Assembly (NCBI GenBank): GCA_003427395.1
Contig: BFEA01000166.1
Span: 966,597 to 996,207, forward strand
DNA length: 29,611 bases
Direction of reading: 5' to 3'
Source: Chara braunii
Lineage: Eukaryota; Streptophyta; Charophyceae; Charales; Characeae
Shown: positions 6,570 to 15,695 of the stretch, piece after piece
Layout of the letters: each line of letters starts with the position of its first letter
Numbering within the stretch: the stretch's first letter is position 1
The notes under the pieces: model-generated
What the model saw: only the letters and a program-made list of their open reading frames with translations
Database searches by the model: none
Told to the model about the DNA's origin: nothing
Translations under genes and position numbers: made by a program

Positions 6570-8942
6570 ACTGGCTAAAGGGGGTTTGGGAACTGTTTGT
6601 AGAGAAGGACTTTTGTTGCTCTGCTGATATGGGTGGGTATTGTTGGGGAGTTAATAGATCTAGGATGTGCGCTTGGGTAAAAAGATTTGTTTGGATGTGA
6701 TTGAAATGGCCGGGGGATTATGGGTTGGAATCGGGGTGGTTTGTGTGGGGGTAATCGGTCTGAATGCTTGTGGTCAGGGGGTGGGGGGATGGAGGAGATG
6801 AGGAAGATGAGTGCTGCGCGATTCCTTATGAAGTCGATGGGGGTTGTGAGGTTTTGCTGTTGGGCTCGTATTCTGTTAGTAGAAACCCTACTGTGTTGTT
6901 GATGATGTCTGAGGCGTAGTGTATGGGAGGCGTTGTGTATGGGAAGTTTAGACTAGGTGATGGCGGCCGGGGTACGCATTTGTTCGTTGTCTGTCTTTGG
7001 TGAGGACCCTTGTGATAGTTTAGAGGGAAATGCTCAGGTTGCTTAGTGAGTCTGGTGTGCTAATGGAAGGACTTAAGTCTGCTGTAGTGTTTTGTGTTAT
7101 GACATTCCACATTCTGAAACTTAGACTCTGACCTTCGATGGTTGCTATTTTGCCCTTGGCAAGAAAATTGTCTTCGAATTTGGTTTGGATGTCTTTGGCT
7201 TTGGGTTCATTCGCCTTCATTTTCCTCTTGGCTTTCCGCCATAGGACCCAATATTCTGTTTCTACTTAAGCCTTGAGGATAGTCCATGCTTCCTGTACGT
7301 GCATTGGTTGTTTTTCTACCGTTTCTGTACATCTTTTTCTCCAAATGGACCATATTGTTGCCTTACGTAGGATTTGGAATAGGTTGATTTGCAGGGGTGA
7401 CCAGTCGTCGGGTGTTGTGAAGCCTAATAAGATAAGGGGAATATTTGTTGTAAACGATGAGTTTGTTATTGAGAACCATATCTGTGAAATTCAGTTCCAT
7501 ATGGGTTTGATCTTGGGGCAATGGAAAAAACAATGGAACAGGTTCTCTATTTGTCCTTCTGTACAATTGGCACAAAGTTCATTTAGGGGGCATCTCTCTT
7601 CTTTTCTTCTTCTATTGTTTAGCCATTGATTCAGTGGGATTGCTAGGTAAAGAATTAGCCATTGCAGGCTCCTGAACTTGGGGGGGTGTAGTGTTGCTAT
7701 TTGGGTCCACGGAATTTCTTTCAAGCTTTTGGGTTCTACTTCGAGGTGCCTCTTCCATCGTTCTGCAATGACTGTTTCTGGTGCTGTTGATCTACGTCTG
7801 AGCTTATATCCTATACTAGTGGTGTAGTTGAGTAGGTTTATTCTGCGGTTAATTCTTGTGAAGTTTTGTTTTAGGTTCCATGCCCATTCCGCTGGGTCTA
7901 CTTCCAAGTCTTCTAGGTTAGTTTGGGGTTGGAATATAGTTAAGTCTTCATTTTCTATTACTCTGACTTTTCTGAGGTTGTTCTCCCTGACTCTGACTTG
8001 CGCTGCTAGTTCTTTGCTGAGCTTGCAGTAATCTAGCCCTGGTTCTTCTAGAGTGTGCATAGAAAAGGTGAGCCAATTTCTTCTACCGTCCTCCTTTCTG
8101 ATAAAGGCTAGTGCATGTTCATGGTGCCTCGTGTTTGTCATTACCGCCCAGTCTCCTGTTGACCACTGTTTGTCTTTTTTGAGGGTTGAAGTCCATTCCA
8201 CCGGTATTGCATTTGTCATTTGTTGGAGGTTTTGGATTAGGTTGTGGCAGCCCTTGAGTTCTTTTCTGAGCTGTCCGGCTGACTTCCAATCCCTTTTAGA
8301 GTCGTCCCATATGTGTTTGATTTGCCAAATGCCTCTTTCTAACCATGCGCCCCACCTCGTGTCCTTTACCGTGAGAGTGAAAGGTGTGTCTTCGCTGTTG
8401 ACTATCCAAGAGTTACAGAAGAGAGGTTGTCTGAGGATTTCTTCTTTGCTGACTGGTTTCCTTACTTTCGATGGAAAGATATCTCTCCACGCCTTCAGTA
8501 ATCTTTTCCAGAAGTTCAGTCTTTGTTCGTTTTGGGTTTTGTTCTTAATGGACCAGGATTTGCTCAGGATCCAGAAGGTGCCTTCCATGTTCTCTGGGGT
8601 ATTGTAGCTCGGTAGTTGTTGCAATCCTTCTAGGGCAAGCCCTCTCCAGGGTAGTTTAGGATTCATTAAAAGCTTTATGATCCACTTGGTTTGTAGGGCT
8701 TTTTTTTGACTGGATGGGTCTAGGACACCCAGGCCTCCTTGGCTCTTCTTTCTTGTTACGTATTGCCAAGCTACCTTTGTAATGAAGTTCAGTCTTGATG
8801 CATCTCCAGTCCAGAGGTAAGCTGTAGCTTTCTTTTGAAGGTCCTTTAGGGCTCTTTGATCTGGGGCCCAGAAGGCTGCAACGTACCACATCATCGAGTA
8901 TATGGAGTCGTTTAGGATTAGCGCTCTGCCATGCACGCCCAA
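6570..8942 (-). mobile_element. 5'-truncated LINE (element B)
   Basis: The minus-strand LINE keeps only the part downstream of the RT core. Its 5' end is cut at about 8935-8942, where similarity to LINE A stops. The coding part ends at 7020. Below that, to roughly 6570, GC-skewed sequence may be the 3' UTR, but no terminal poly(A) (plus-strand T run) was found, so the 3' limit is uncertain. 5' truncation is the usual outcome of target-primed reverse transcription. Confidence 0.8.
7020..8942 (-). pseudogene. LINE ORF2 C-terminal half with zinc knuckle (element B)
   Basis: A single minus-strand frame covers about 640 codons, broken by an in-frame TGA (7491-7493) and TAA (about 7267). It aligns throughout with LINE A: the thumb region (RALILNDSIYSMMWY versus RALVLNASIFSMLWY), then QTKWI.KLL, ERGIWQIKHIW, LRKVRVIE.ED, TTSIGYKLRRR. 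Near residues 456-474 is the C-x2-C-x9-H-x4-C knuckle of the kind found downstream of RT in plant LINEs (the zf-RVT region). Past the first stop the frame still encodes LRKATIWSIWRKRC, a typical LINE tail motif. The fingers and palm of the RT, with the catalytic Asp residues, are missing, so the protein could not copy RNA. Only two stops over 1.9 kb suggests a fairly young copy. Confidence 0.88.
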
Positions 8943-8956
8943 GTACCCTCACTGAA

Positions 8957-9058
8957 CTGCGTGAGGCATCCAAAAACCAATCCGGAACTTCCGAACTGGC
9001 CGGCGCCCCACGGGTGCCACCTCCAGTACGTTTTTTTTTTGGGCCTGCGTGAAGCATC
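8957..9058 (-). mobile_element. Short poly(A)-tailed insertion between near-perfect 14-bp repeats
   Basis: CTGCGTGARGCATC occurs at 8957-8970 and 9045-9058 with one difference. Between them are about 74 bases ending, on the minus strand, in a run of 10 A's at 9031-9040. The insert holds GGAACTTCCGAACTGG words and GGCGCCCC. Long direct repeats plus an A run fit a LINE-mobilised fragment. It lies just upstream of the truncated 5' end of LINE B. Confidence 0.5.
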
Positions 9059-9639
9059 ACACGAGGACCGCTATTGTTTCTAGGGAAGAAAAAGAAAAGG
9101 CTCTCTTCTCCTCATATGTGGGGGACAGCTGTACTCACTGCCCTATGTTCTTCTGTCAATGTTGTTCCGGCCTCATGCTAGCTACTTACCTATCACACAC
9201 TGTCTACCCACATATCTGGTATGACGATCTCCCCCATTTATGTACCCACAAACCTGACAAGCAAGACTCTAGCCTGTCCCGGCGCAATATCAGGCTACAT
9301 AAACGCAGCAATCCACATGTATGCATCGAAGGTGCAGTGTACTAAGGGTTATAGGTTGAGCCTATTCCCTCAGGGTTGAACCTAACCCCTAGCAACGTAT
9401 CTCATAAGACACCGTGGTTTTCGAGTGGAGGCCACAGTCTTCCCCAAACACAAGACACCCTCGTCATGACTGTATCCGAACTGGAAAAATAGCTTGCATC
9501 GTAATGAATACACTGATGATCAATCAGGGGGTGTTGTGTTCAGAAGAAGGTGGTAGGTGGCCTCACCTACTCCAAGGGTGCTCCCATGGTCCATCACCCG
9601 AACTCAAATGTCAGATCGAAGACCTGTTCCCAAATGCTC
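9059..9639. other. Spacer, nothing recognised
   Basis: Plus-strand frames at 9049-9345 and 9414-9650 have no motif I recognise and are probably chance. No repeats or RNA genes are seen. Confidence 0.5.
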
Positions 9640-10030
9640 TAATGGCCTAGTTGCACTACTCGCCATCCGTCACATTTCGTGGTGGTTGCATGGAGAGTGA
9701 AAAATATGAGAATCGTGTCGAACTTGAGGCCTGGTTGCACTTACTCGCCACTATATTTCTTCTACAGAAAAGTTAAAATTTTTAGTCTACCTGATGTCAA
9801 CTCGTGAAGCCCTTCACTCTCCAGAAAGTTGTTTTGTGGAGAGGTCCGAAGACCACCCTCCACAAACCGCCGTGCACAGGCGGGGAAACCGAATTCACTC
9901 TCCACAACTTGTGTCGACGGTGTGGCAAGCCGTCTGACACATTTTGCATTCGCCAAGTTTGGCGAGTAAGTGCAACCAGGCGCCTACTCGCCAAACTTGG
10001 CGTATGGCGAGTAGTGCAACTAGGCCCTAA
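9640..10030. mobile_element. Tourist/PIF-Harbinger-like foldback element with a nested inverted repeat
   Basis: Outer termini match exactly over 22 bases: 9644-9665 starts GGCCTAGTTGCACTACTCG, and its reverse complement fills 10005-10026. TAA stands on both sides (9640-9642 and 10028-10030), the 3-bp duplication expected for PIF/Harbinger transposases, whose MITEs commonly start GGGCC or GGCC. A second, inner inverted repeat of the same type (GGCCTGGTTGCACTTACTCG at 9728, mate at 9960-9981) differs slightly. A third short palindrome (CGCCAAGTTTGGCG / CGCCAAACTTGGCG) lies just inside the right end. There is no transposase frame in the 385 bp. It looks like one family member inside another, or an element that duplicated its ends. 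Confidence 0.8.
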
Positions 10031-10532
10031 CTCCTACTCGGCTATCAGGGAAGGAGCATGTTGAAAAGCCCGCAGAGTCTGGATAGAACTCAGAAGCTGT
10101 GGAAAAGAAAAGAAAAAGAAATTGGGAAACTGTGTGTCGGTGTCACAGACTCCCTCATATTGGACAGTGGTGCCCAGTGCTCTAGCCACTGATCATCCAG
10201 ATCTGAGACTGGTGGCCATCCATCCAGCTGCTGCTGGTAAGTCAACGCAGCCGCCACAACAAAACAAGCAGCTTATTTTATTTCATTTATGTATGTGCTC
10301 ATCCACGCATCCCCCCGGACGTGGGGGTGGGGTTATTGTCTTATTGGCCGCCTGATGGTTGGTTGCCTTTAATTCAAAACATTTCGCTTGGCACAGCGTT
10401 TCACAGTAGTGGGATAGAGCAGCACATGTAGATCCCAACTTGAGGGTCTCGGCAACTGACTCTGGGGGGAAGTGGGACTGTTTTTTTTTTTTTTACTGTT
10501 GGTGGGTGAACAATCCAACACTTGGTGAATTC

Positions 10533-10577
<45 letters not shown>

Positions 10578-10775
10578 AACGTCGCTATGAACGCTTGGCT
10601 GCCACAAGCCAGTGGTGGGACTGTTTTTTGTAAATATGAATTTGAATTTTTTGAGACAGGATCATATTTACTGGAGCAGCAGTTCAAACTTCAAAGGAAC
10701 TTCTGCCAGGCTTTTTTTTTTTTTCTCCAATTCTGCCAGGCTGTTGTCTGGTATAATCCGATAGGCTGTTTAGAT
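10031..10775. other. Spacer with T runs
   Basis: T homopolymers lie at about 10481-10494 and 10711-10723. No gene or repeat family is recognised. Confidence 0.5.
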
Positions 10776-11363
10776 TTGCCAAAGGGTGCCAAGATGTGCC
10801 AAGTAGGGGTGGCAAGGCAAGGGGTGCCAAGGGGTGGCCAGGGGTGCCAAGATATGCTACGTAGAAGTGCCAAGAGGTGGTAAAGGGTGTCAAGATATGC
10901 CACACAAGGGTGCCAAGATATGCCATCTAGGGGTGCCAAGTGGTGGCAAGAGGTATGCAGAGGGGTCCCAAAGGGTCCCAAGATATGCCATGTAGGGGTG
11001 CCAAAATATGCCATATAGGGGTCCCAAGGTGTGTGAAAATATGCCACGTAGAAGTGCCAAGAGGTGGCAAAGGGTGCCAAGATATACCACGTAAGGGTGC
11101 CAAGATATGCCACGCAAGGGTGCCAAGATATGCCATGAAGTGGTGCCAAGAGGTGTGAAGAGGGGTGCCAAGGGGTGCCAAGATATTCCATGTAAGGGTG
11201 CCAAGATACGCCATGTAGGGGTGCCAAGGTGTGTGAAAATATGCCATCTAGTGGTGCTGAGGGATGCCAAAATACGCCACATAGGTGCGCTAAGGCGTGC
11301 CAAAATATGCCACATGGGGGTGCCAAGGGGTGCCAAGATGTGGCACATATGGGTGCTGAGGGT
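10776..11363. repeat. Tandem array of GGGTGCCAAGATATGCC units
   Basis: About 590 bp of imperfect tandem repeats with core GGGTGCCAAGATATGCCAY(G/C)TA, alternating with shorter GGGTGCCAAGGGGTGCC and GTGTGAAAATATGCCA variants. Long minus-strand frames (repetitive WHILAPL / GISWHPL peptides) arise because the dominant spacing is often a multiple of three. There is no sign that they are genes. Confidence 0.92.
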
Positions 11364-11663
11364 GACATCTGTAGGCATCTAACATCTTTCCTTTTTCCTT
11401 ATGACTAATCTGGATGAGTTTTGTTGTGTATGCAGTGGGTGCTGGTCCTGGTGGACTATTATTGATATGGTCAATACTAAGACATTCAAGATTTTTTGTT
11501 TCTTCTCAAGATTTTCTTTGATTTTTTTTTTTTCCAGTGGGGTGGGGGTGGAGAGAAGTTCCCACATCAGACTTTGCTGACATGGTCTCCTGATTGGCTT
11601 TGTCCCTCTGACATGTGCTTTCCCTTGGGTGTTTCCCCCTCAACCCCCCTCCCNTCATCTTGT

Positions 11664-12000
11664 GCCTGCAGTAGAAGTGGGATTCGGACATTGATTCTGG
11701 TTCAGCTGTTCAACATTATTATTGTTTATTTATTGTTTGAATAAGAGAGGAGGAGATAAAGAGGAGGAGGTTGTTGAGCGAAGAAGAAGAGCTTTGTCTT
11801 TGGTCTATGCTGGAGTACATCATCTCTTTCTTCTTTCTTGATTCTTCTTCTTCTTCTTTCCCTCTCTCTCCTCTCAAAGTTCTTTCATTTCTTTTGCAAT
11901 TGGACGGCATTGGGCTCAAGTTCATTCACTTCTTTTCGCAATTGGACAACATTGTACTTTCTGATGATTGTGGACTTCAAAATTGGCCAGGATCGTAACA
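11664..12000 (+). mobile_element. Isolated LTR 3' portion related to the LTR at 21891-22683
   Basis: From ATTGATTCTGGTTCA at about 11690 to CCAGGATCGTAACA at 12000, this follows the same order of blocks as 22435-22683. The shared blocks include a TTATTATT run, a GGAGGAGG tract, TTGGTCT, ATCATCT/ATCTTCTTC, TTCTTTCGCAATTGG and CATTGT. It contains a roughly 52-base internal tandem duplication around TTGCAATTGGAC. No primer binding site follows and no gag-pol precedes it, so it is a solo or fragmentary LTR. The 5' TGTAATGACC start was not found. An N stands at 11654. Confidence 0.75.
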
Positions 12001-12268
12001 GTATTTTCAATTTTGATTTTTCTTGATATTAAATTATTAATATATTATAATCATATAATGTAATAAAGTCAAAGTCGCAGTTCAGATAAAGCCGTACATG
12101 GAGCAGGAATTTGTAGCCAAAATTCAAGTGTGTTTGGTTATCTAAGCTATGGGCAAGGTGGCTCATGCCCACTGTGTCAATCTCAGGTGGAGACTGTGGC
12201 ACAAAAAAATCAGAGACGACTTCCAGGCGGCAGATAACTGATACTCAAGAAACACAAGCCCGCATCTC
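12001..12268. other. AT-rich to mixed spacer
   Basis: 12001-12065 is strongly AT-rich (ATATTATAATCATATAATG). Nothing else is recognised. Confidence 0.45.
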
Positions 12269-12408
12269 GGGAACCCACGGTGTGCTGAGATGAGGAAGAG
12301 TCCAGCGGGGGACCAGGATGTTAACCCTCAGCAAAGAAAGTACAGTCAAACTTAACCCATCAGGGAACCCACGACGTTCCGAGATTAGGAAGAGTCCAGC
12401 GGAGAACC
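12269..12408 (+). repeat. Spaced direct repeat of about 46 bp
   Basis: GGGAACCCACG, GAGAT.AGGAAGAGTCCAGCG and GAACC/GGACC occur in the same order at 12269-12314 and 12363-12408, 94 bases apart. Confidence 0.8.
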
Positions 12409-12629
12409 TCGGGAGATTTTATCAGCAACAGACATTGCTTGGTCAGCACCTATCCTTCACAATTTTTTTGTTAATTATAATCTGGCCGGTTCTTGTACGT
12501 GGATTCTGAGAGGAACGCTAGGAGGAGGGCAAGATGACAGTCAATCCTCCATGAGTATGGAGTAACCATTGCTCTTTCAGGGGTCCGTCGGCCTTACGCA
12601 AGATTGAGGGTGTACATGATGTAGTCTAT

Positions 12630-12695
12630 GACTTGGCTGGGGAAAAGGAACAGGACTGATGCTCTCCAGGATGGATATGGAACCGGGACCACACG
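12630..12695 (+). repeat. Dispersed repeat family R3, copy 2
   Basis: GACTTGGCTGGGGAAAAGG, AACAGGACTGATGCTCTCCA, GGATGGATATGGAACC aligns with the minus-strand copies at 5865-5968 and 21161-21236 at about 75% identity by eye. No A tail follows here. Confidence 0.7.
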
Positions 12696-12803
12696 AGAGC
12701 CTTGTCTGCCGCGCCCCTTCGTGTTCCCATCGTTCCATCGTGGCTACCGGCTTGAACCAACCCCCCCTGGAGTACTGCCTCCGAGCCCACATGTCACGCA
12801 ACA

Positions 12804-12804
<1 letters not shown>

Positions 12805-12862
<58 letters not shown>
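12805..12862. repeat. (AC)n microsatellite
   Basis: About 29 AC units, followed by AGAGACAGAGACAG and then the AG tract. Confidence 0.97.
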
Positions 12863-12866
<4 letters not shown>

Positions 12867-12868
12867 AC

Positions 12869-12872
<4 letters not shown>

Positions 12873-12939
<67 letters not shown>
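12873..12939. repeat. (AG)n microsatellite
   Basis: About 33 AG units directly follow the AC tract, forming a compound microsatellite. Confidence 0.97.
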
Positions 12940-12943
<4 letters not shown>

Positions 12944-13145
12944 GGGATAACCTACAAGTTGTTGCCCAGTATCCGGCTCTCCAGCCTTCTGACAATCCTG
13001 AGGGACATTTGTGTTGTCCTTTTTCGTCTAACGTCATTGAGATAACTGCGCAATCTCTGCAGTCTGGCTGCTACTGATGCTTGTCTGCACATTCTCCAAT
13101 GCCCGCCTTATACGGAGTTCGGATGTTCTTGCAATTCCCCTCTAG

Positions 13146-13430
13146 CTTGATGTGGCTCTTCCCTGCCTAGAGCCAGAGGATTGTAACTATACCAGGGAAG
13201 TAGGCTTTACGATTGAGATTCTACGAGTAGCAATGAGGGACCTCCAGCTTGAACTGCGTTATAGCCAGCTTGGTGAGAGGTTTCATCCTCCATCCCACGT
13301 CTCTGTCTACACTGTCTGTGGCCCTGGCCATTACATTGCTGCTGTCCATGCCTCTGACCACTGGGAGCTGTGGGACAACGGCACCAGGGTTGATGCTATG
13401 ATTCATGTCAGCGATTTCCTTACATCATGA
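13146..13430 (+). CDS. Hypothetical gene fragment or exon, GHY-containing
   Basis: A plus-strand frame of about 92 codons reads like real protein: mixed composition, no repeats, several aromatic and charged residues. It ends at TGA (13428-13430). The C-terminal half has YTVCGPGHYIAAVHASDHW followed by ELWDNG. The GHY-x-A pattern followed by W and D/N resembles the His-box region of ubiquitin-specific proteases, but the rest of that fold cannot be shown and the likeness may be accidental. A stop lies at 13143-13145. CTTCCCTGCCTAG at about 13158-13170 could be a splice acceptor, so this may be a terminal exon or a transposon-derived remnant. Function is unknown. Confidence 0.35.
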   Translation, partial: LDVALPCLEPEDCNYTREVGFTIEILRVAMRDLQLELRYSQLGERFHPPSHVSVYTVCGPGHYIAAVHASDHWELWDNGTRVDAMIHVSDFLTS

Positions 13431-13668
13431 TGATGTTTTCTTGCCACAGTGAACTCGTCCGTACACTCTTTTACGTCAAAGGTCACTTCTCTGCCCCTAT
13501 GCCACCTTCTCCTATGCACAGCTACAGACACTGTTACACTTCGCTGCAGGCATCATTGTCTCTGCCATCCGCATGTGCAGACGGCCGTCCGTCGTTTCCT
13601 GACTGCATGCACTCTCTGCATCCAGACATCATATGTCGAATTTGCGCCCATGGACATTGTAATCAAGG

Positions 13669-13669
<1 letters not shown>

Positions 13670-13699
<30 letters not shown>
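13670..13699. repeat. Poly(T) run
   Basis: Thirty uninterrupted T's on the plus strand, 32 bases before the hairpin at 13732. Confidence 0.95.
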
Positions 13700-13700
<1 letters not shown>

Positions 13701-13731
13701 GAGTGGTAGTCCCCACCATGTTCAACATAAT

Positions 13732-13808
13732 AGAACGCCCGGTCATTTTATAGCTGTATCTGGAGCGAAAATTGGACCAAAAAATACGGCTATAATGACC
13801 GCACGTTC
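13732..13808. repeat. Short inverted repeat (hairpin / end-to-end MITE)
   Basis: AGAACGCCCGGTCATTTTAT at the left and ATAATGACCGCACGTTCT at the right are near-perfect reverse complements extending into ATAGCTGTAT / ATACGGCTAT. About 25 bases separate the arms. The whole could fold into one hairpin; it looks like a minimal foldback element or two joined termini. Confidence 0.75.
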
Positions 13809-13843
13809 TCTTCGGGCGAAGACGGTAGCATTATTCTAGAGAT

Positions 13844-14075
13844 GAGCAATGGGTACCCAGACCCACACCCACCCGCACCCACCCCACCCACGAGGCATTC
13901 GGTCAGGTGTGGGTCTTGATAAGCTGGCATGGGTGGGATGAGGGTGGGTCTAGGCGAGCAAGCCTGGGTGGGTGACGGGCGGGTCAATTTTAGGCCAGGG
14001 TCACCCGAATGGGTGGGTGACAAGCGGGTGAGCGCTAGGCCTGGGTCACCCAACCCACAGACCCAGGACAACCCA
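13844..14075 (+). repeat. GGGTGGGT/ACCCACCC word cluster with TAGAGATGAGC start
   Basis: TAGAGATGAGCAATGGGTACC is followed by about 200 bases dense in CACCC, CCCACC, GGGTGGGTGA and GGGTCACC words on both strands. The start resembles a hAT-type terminus (YAGNGATG pattern). The right end was not found because the sequence runs into poly(C). The architecture (terminus, word cloud, homopolymer) is like 2827 and 5140. Confidence 0.5.
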
Positions 14076-14081
14076 TAAGAA

Positions 14082-14088
14082 CCCCCCC

Positions 14089-14171
<83 letters not shown>

Positions 14172-14213
14172 TTTTTTTTGTTTTTTAAAAACACCCCCCC
14201 CCCCCCCCCCCCC
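14082..14213. repeat. Poly(C) tract with T/A-rich interruption
   Basis: About 85 nearly pure C's (one T at 14089), then CTTTTTTTTGTTTTTTAAAAAC and a second run of about 20 C's. A homopolymer this long is hard to assemble, so its length here is unreliable. Confidence 0.9.
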
Positions 14214-14301
14214 TCCTCGCCCCCCCCCCCCTCTCCACCTCTCCCTTCGCCCGCCTTTCCCCCTTCCTTGTGCCCCATTGATATGTGTGATGACATCACC
14301 A

Positions 14302-14450
14302 GGAATTGTCTTCACATGGTTGAATGAGACATGGAAGCTTGGACCAGTTATTTGTCACTGTGTCATCTTTCTGATCCTTCTATTGCTTGGGCGAGGGCTT
14401 GATGTGATGAGGCGCACACTGTCCGAGCAGGACAAGCGCGTGATGACAGG
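14302..14450 (+). CDS. Possible exon with one membrane segment, unknown gene
   Basis: Between a possible acceptor (CATCACCAG) and a possible donor (GACAG then GTGTGT) is an open stretch of about 49 codons. It encodes a hydrophobic segment, GPVICHCVIFLILLLLGRG, followed by a charged DVMRRTLSEQDKRVMTG. One membrane helix with positive residues on its C-terminal side would suit an integral membrane protein. The parent protein is not recognised and no neighbouring exon was found, so a chance frame is possible. Confidence 0.3.
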
Positions 14451-14950
14451 TGTGTTCATGCCTTATTTTTGCCTTTTTTTTTTTTTTTTTTTTGGAAAGT
14501 TAGTTAGGTTCTTCTCTCAATTTCACCTCACACTACCTACTTACCACTACTCCCAATTATAGTCATACAGGGAACCCCGTAGCAGCCAGAACCGAGAGGT
14601 GTGTAAGTGATGTTGTGACTACAGGCCTCTTTTCTCGTTTCTTTTGTGTGTGTGTTTTGTTCTTCTCCTTCTGTGTTTGTTTTGTTTTTTCTTTTTTTGA
14701 GTTGATTGGACTTGGATCTCTTTTGTCCGAACAGGTCAGTACTTGGCTTATAGCTGAGTGGTACACAGATAAACCTCTTTAGTAATTCAAATAGTAAACC
14801 CTAAGAACTGAAGTTATATTGACATGAGTTCAGAGTCTTCAGACTATTCAGAGTTCAATTCCTTTCCTGGAGCAAGGTTCCCCTTGCATGGATTAAGAGA
14901 TCCTGACCATCGATTTTCATTATCAACGAGCAATAAAAGATATTGGTCAT
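14451..14950. other. Spacer
   Basis: A T run of about 22 lies at 14474-14493, and a T-rich/GT-rich stretch at about 14630-14700. No gene is recognised. Confidence 0.45.
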
Positions 14951-14956
14951 AGATGT

Positions 14957-15247
14957 GGGTAGAGCGGAATGCCCCTCTGACAAAAAAAAATATTTTGTAA
15001 AATACCCCTGGCGTTGGTTGGGTCCCCATCTTTGAAGTATGCCCCTACCAGGCACCATGCAACTTTGCAAAATGCCCTCGTACTTGCCAACTTTTCCTAG
15101 GCCCGATTGCGAAAGCCCAAGGCCCAAATGGGGAGGTCCAGATTGCAAATGTTTGCACACCCGCCTGGCAGGAGTATAACACGAAGATTTGGGCCCAAAA
15201 GGGCTTTGCACTCTACTCACATCTTTGAGGGGCATTCCGCTCTACCC
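14957..15247. mobile_element. MITE-like element with perfect 20-bp terminal inverted repeats
   Basis: GGGTAGAGCGGAATGCCCCT at 14957-14976 is exactly inverted at 15228-15247, giving a 291-bp element. ATGCCCCT and CATCTTTGA recur inside (for example at about 15028-15050), so the subterminal sequence is repeated. Flanks share GTGGG near both ends, but no clear target duplication can be set. There is no coding capacity. Superfamily unknown. Confidence 0.75.
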
Positions 15248-15249
15248 GT

Positions 15250-15650
15250 GGGCGAGGTTCCACAGGCAAAGTGGATTGGATCAAGCGCCTGAGTCTGGAC
15301 GTGTTTTACGCAAAGCTCTATCTCTATACGCCTAAAGAGAATACATACTCCTATACTCCTAAAGCGAATCGTGGGCCCATGTCACGCCCCCCCCCGCCAG
15401 GCCCAAGAGAAACTGTCGGGGGGCGGTACCGCCAGGGGCCGCTGCTTCACTCAGCTCAGCCTGCGGGTTGCAGCGCCTTTTTTTTCTTTTTTTGGCTCCG
15501 GCGCTGCAGAAAAGCAGACCAGTTGCAATTTTCTCTCCACAAACACGTCCATATTCAGGCGTTAAATCCAATCTTAATTGCTAGCGGGACTTTGCCCTGG
15601 TGGACCCAATAAGTTTAGGCACTACCAATCTACCCGCTAAAAAAAAGGGG
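15250..15650. other. Spacer
   Basis: A T-rich run CTTTTTTTTCTTTTTTTGG lies at about 15477-15496 beside GC-rich sequence. At 15592-15690 CCAATCTACC and GGTAGATTG form a small inverted repeat just past the LINE 3' end. No gene. Confidence 0.45.
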
Positions 15651-15695
15651 GGGGTTGAGTGTGACCTGGCTGTTAGGTAGATTGATAATAAATGC

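Noticed and set aside
7828-8607. Plus-strand frames opposite LINE B
   Set aside because: Antisense shadows of the LINE ORF2 frame.
5843-8955. GCCCAAGTACCCT(T/C)ACT shared by 5849-5865 and about 8938-8953
   Set aside because: A 17-base near match between two spots is within chance for a 30-kb window; flanks do not extend it.
12577-13077. Frames encoding HTHTHT, RERERE, SLSLSL and CVCVCV
   Set aside because: Translations of the AC/AG microsatellites.
13790-14315. Poly-Gly open frames on the minus strand
   Set aside because: They are a translation of the poly(C) tract.
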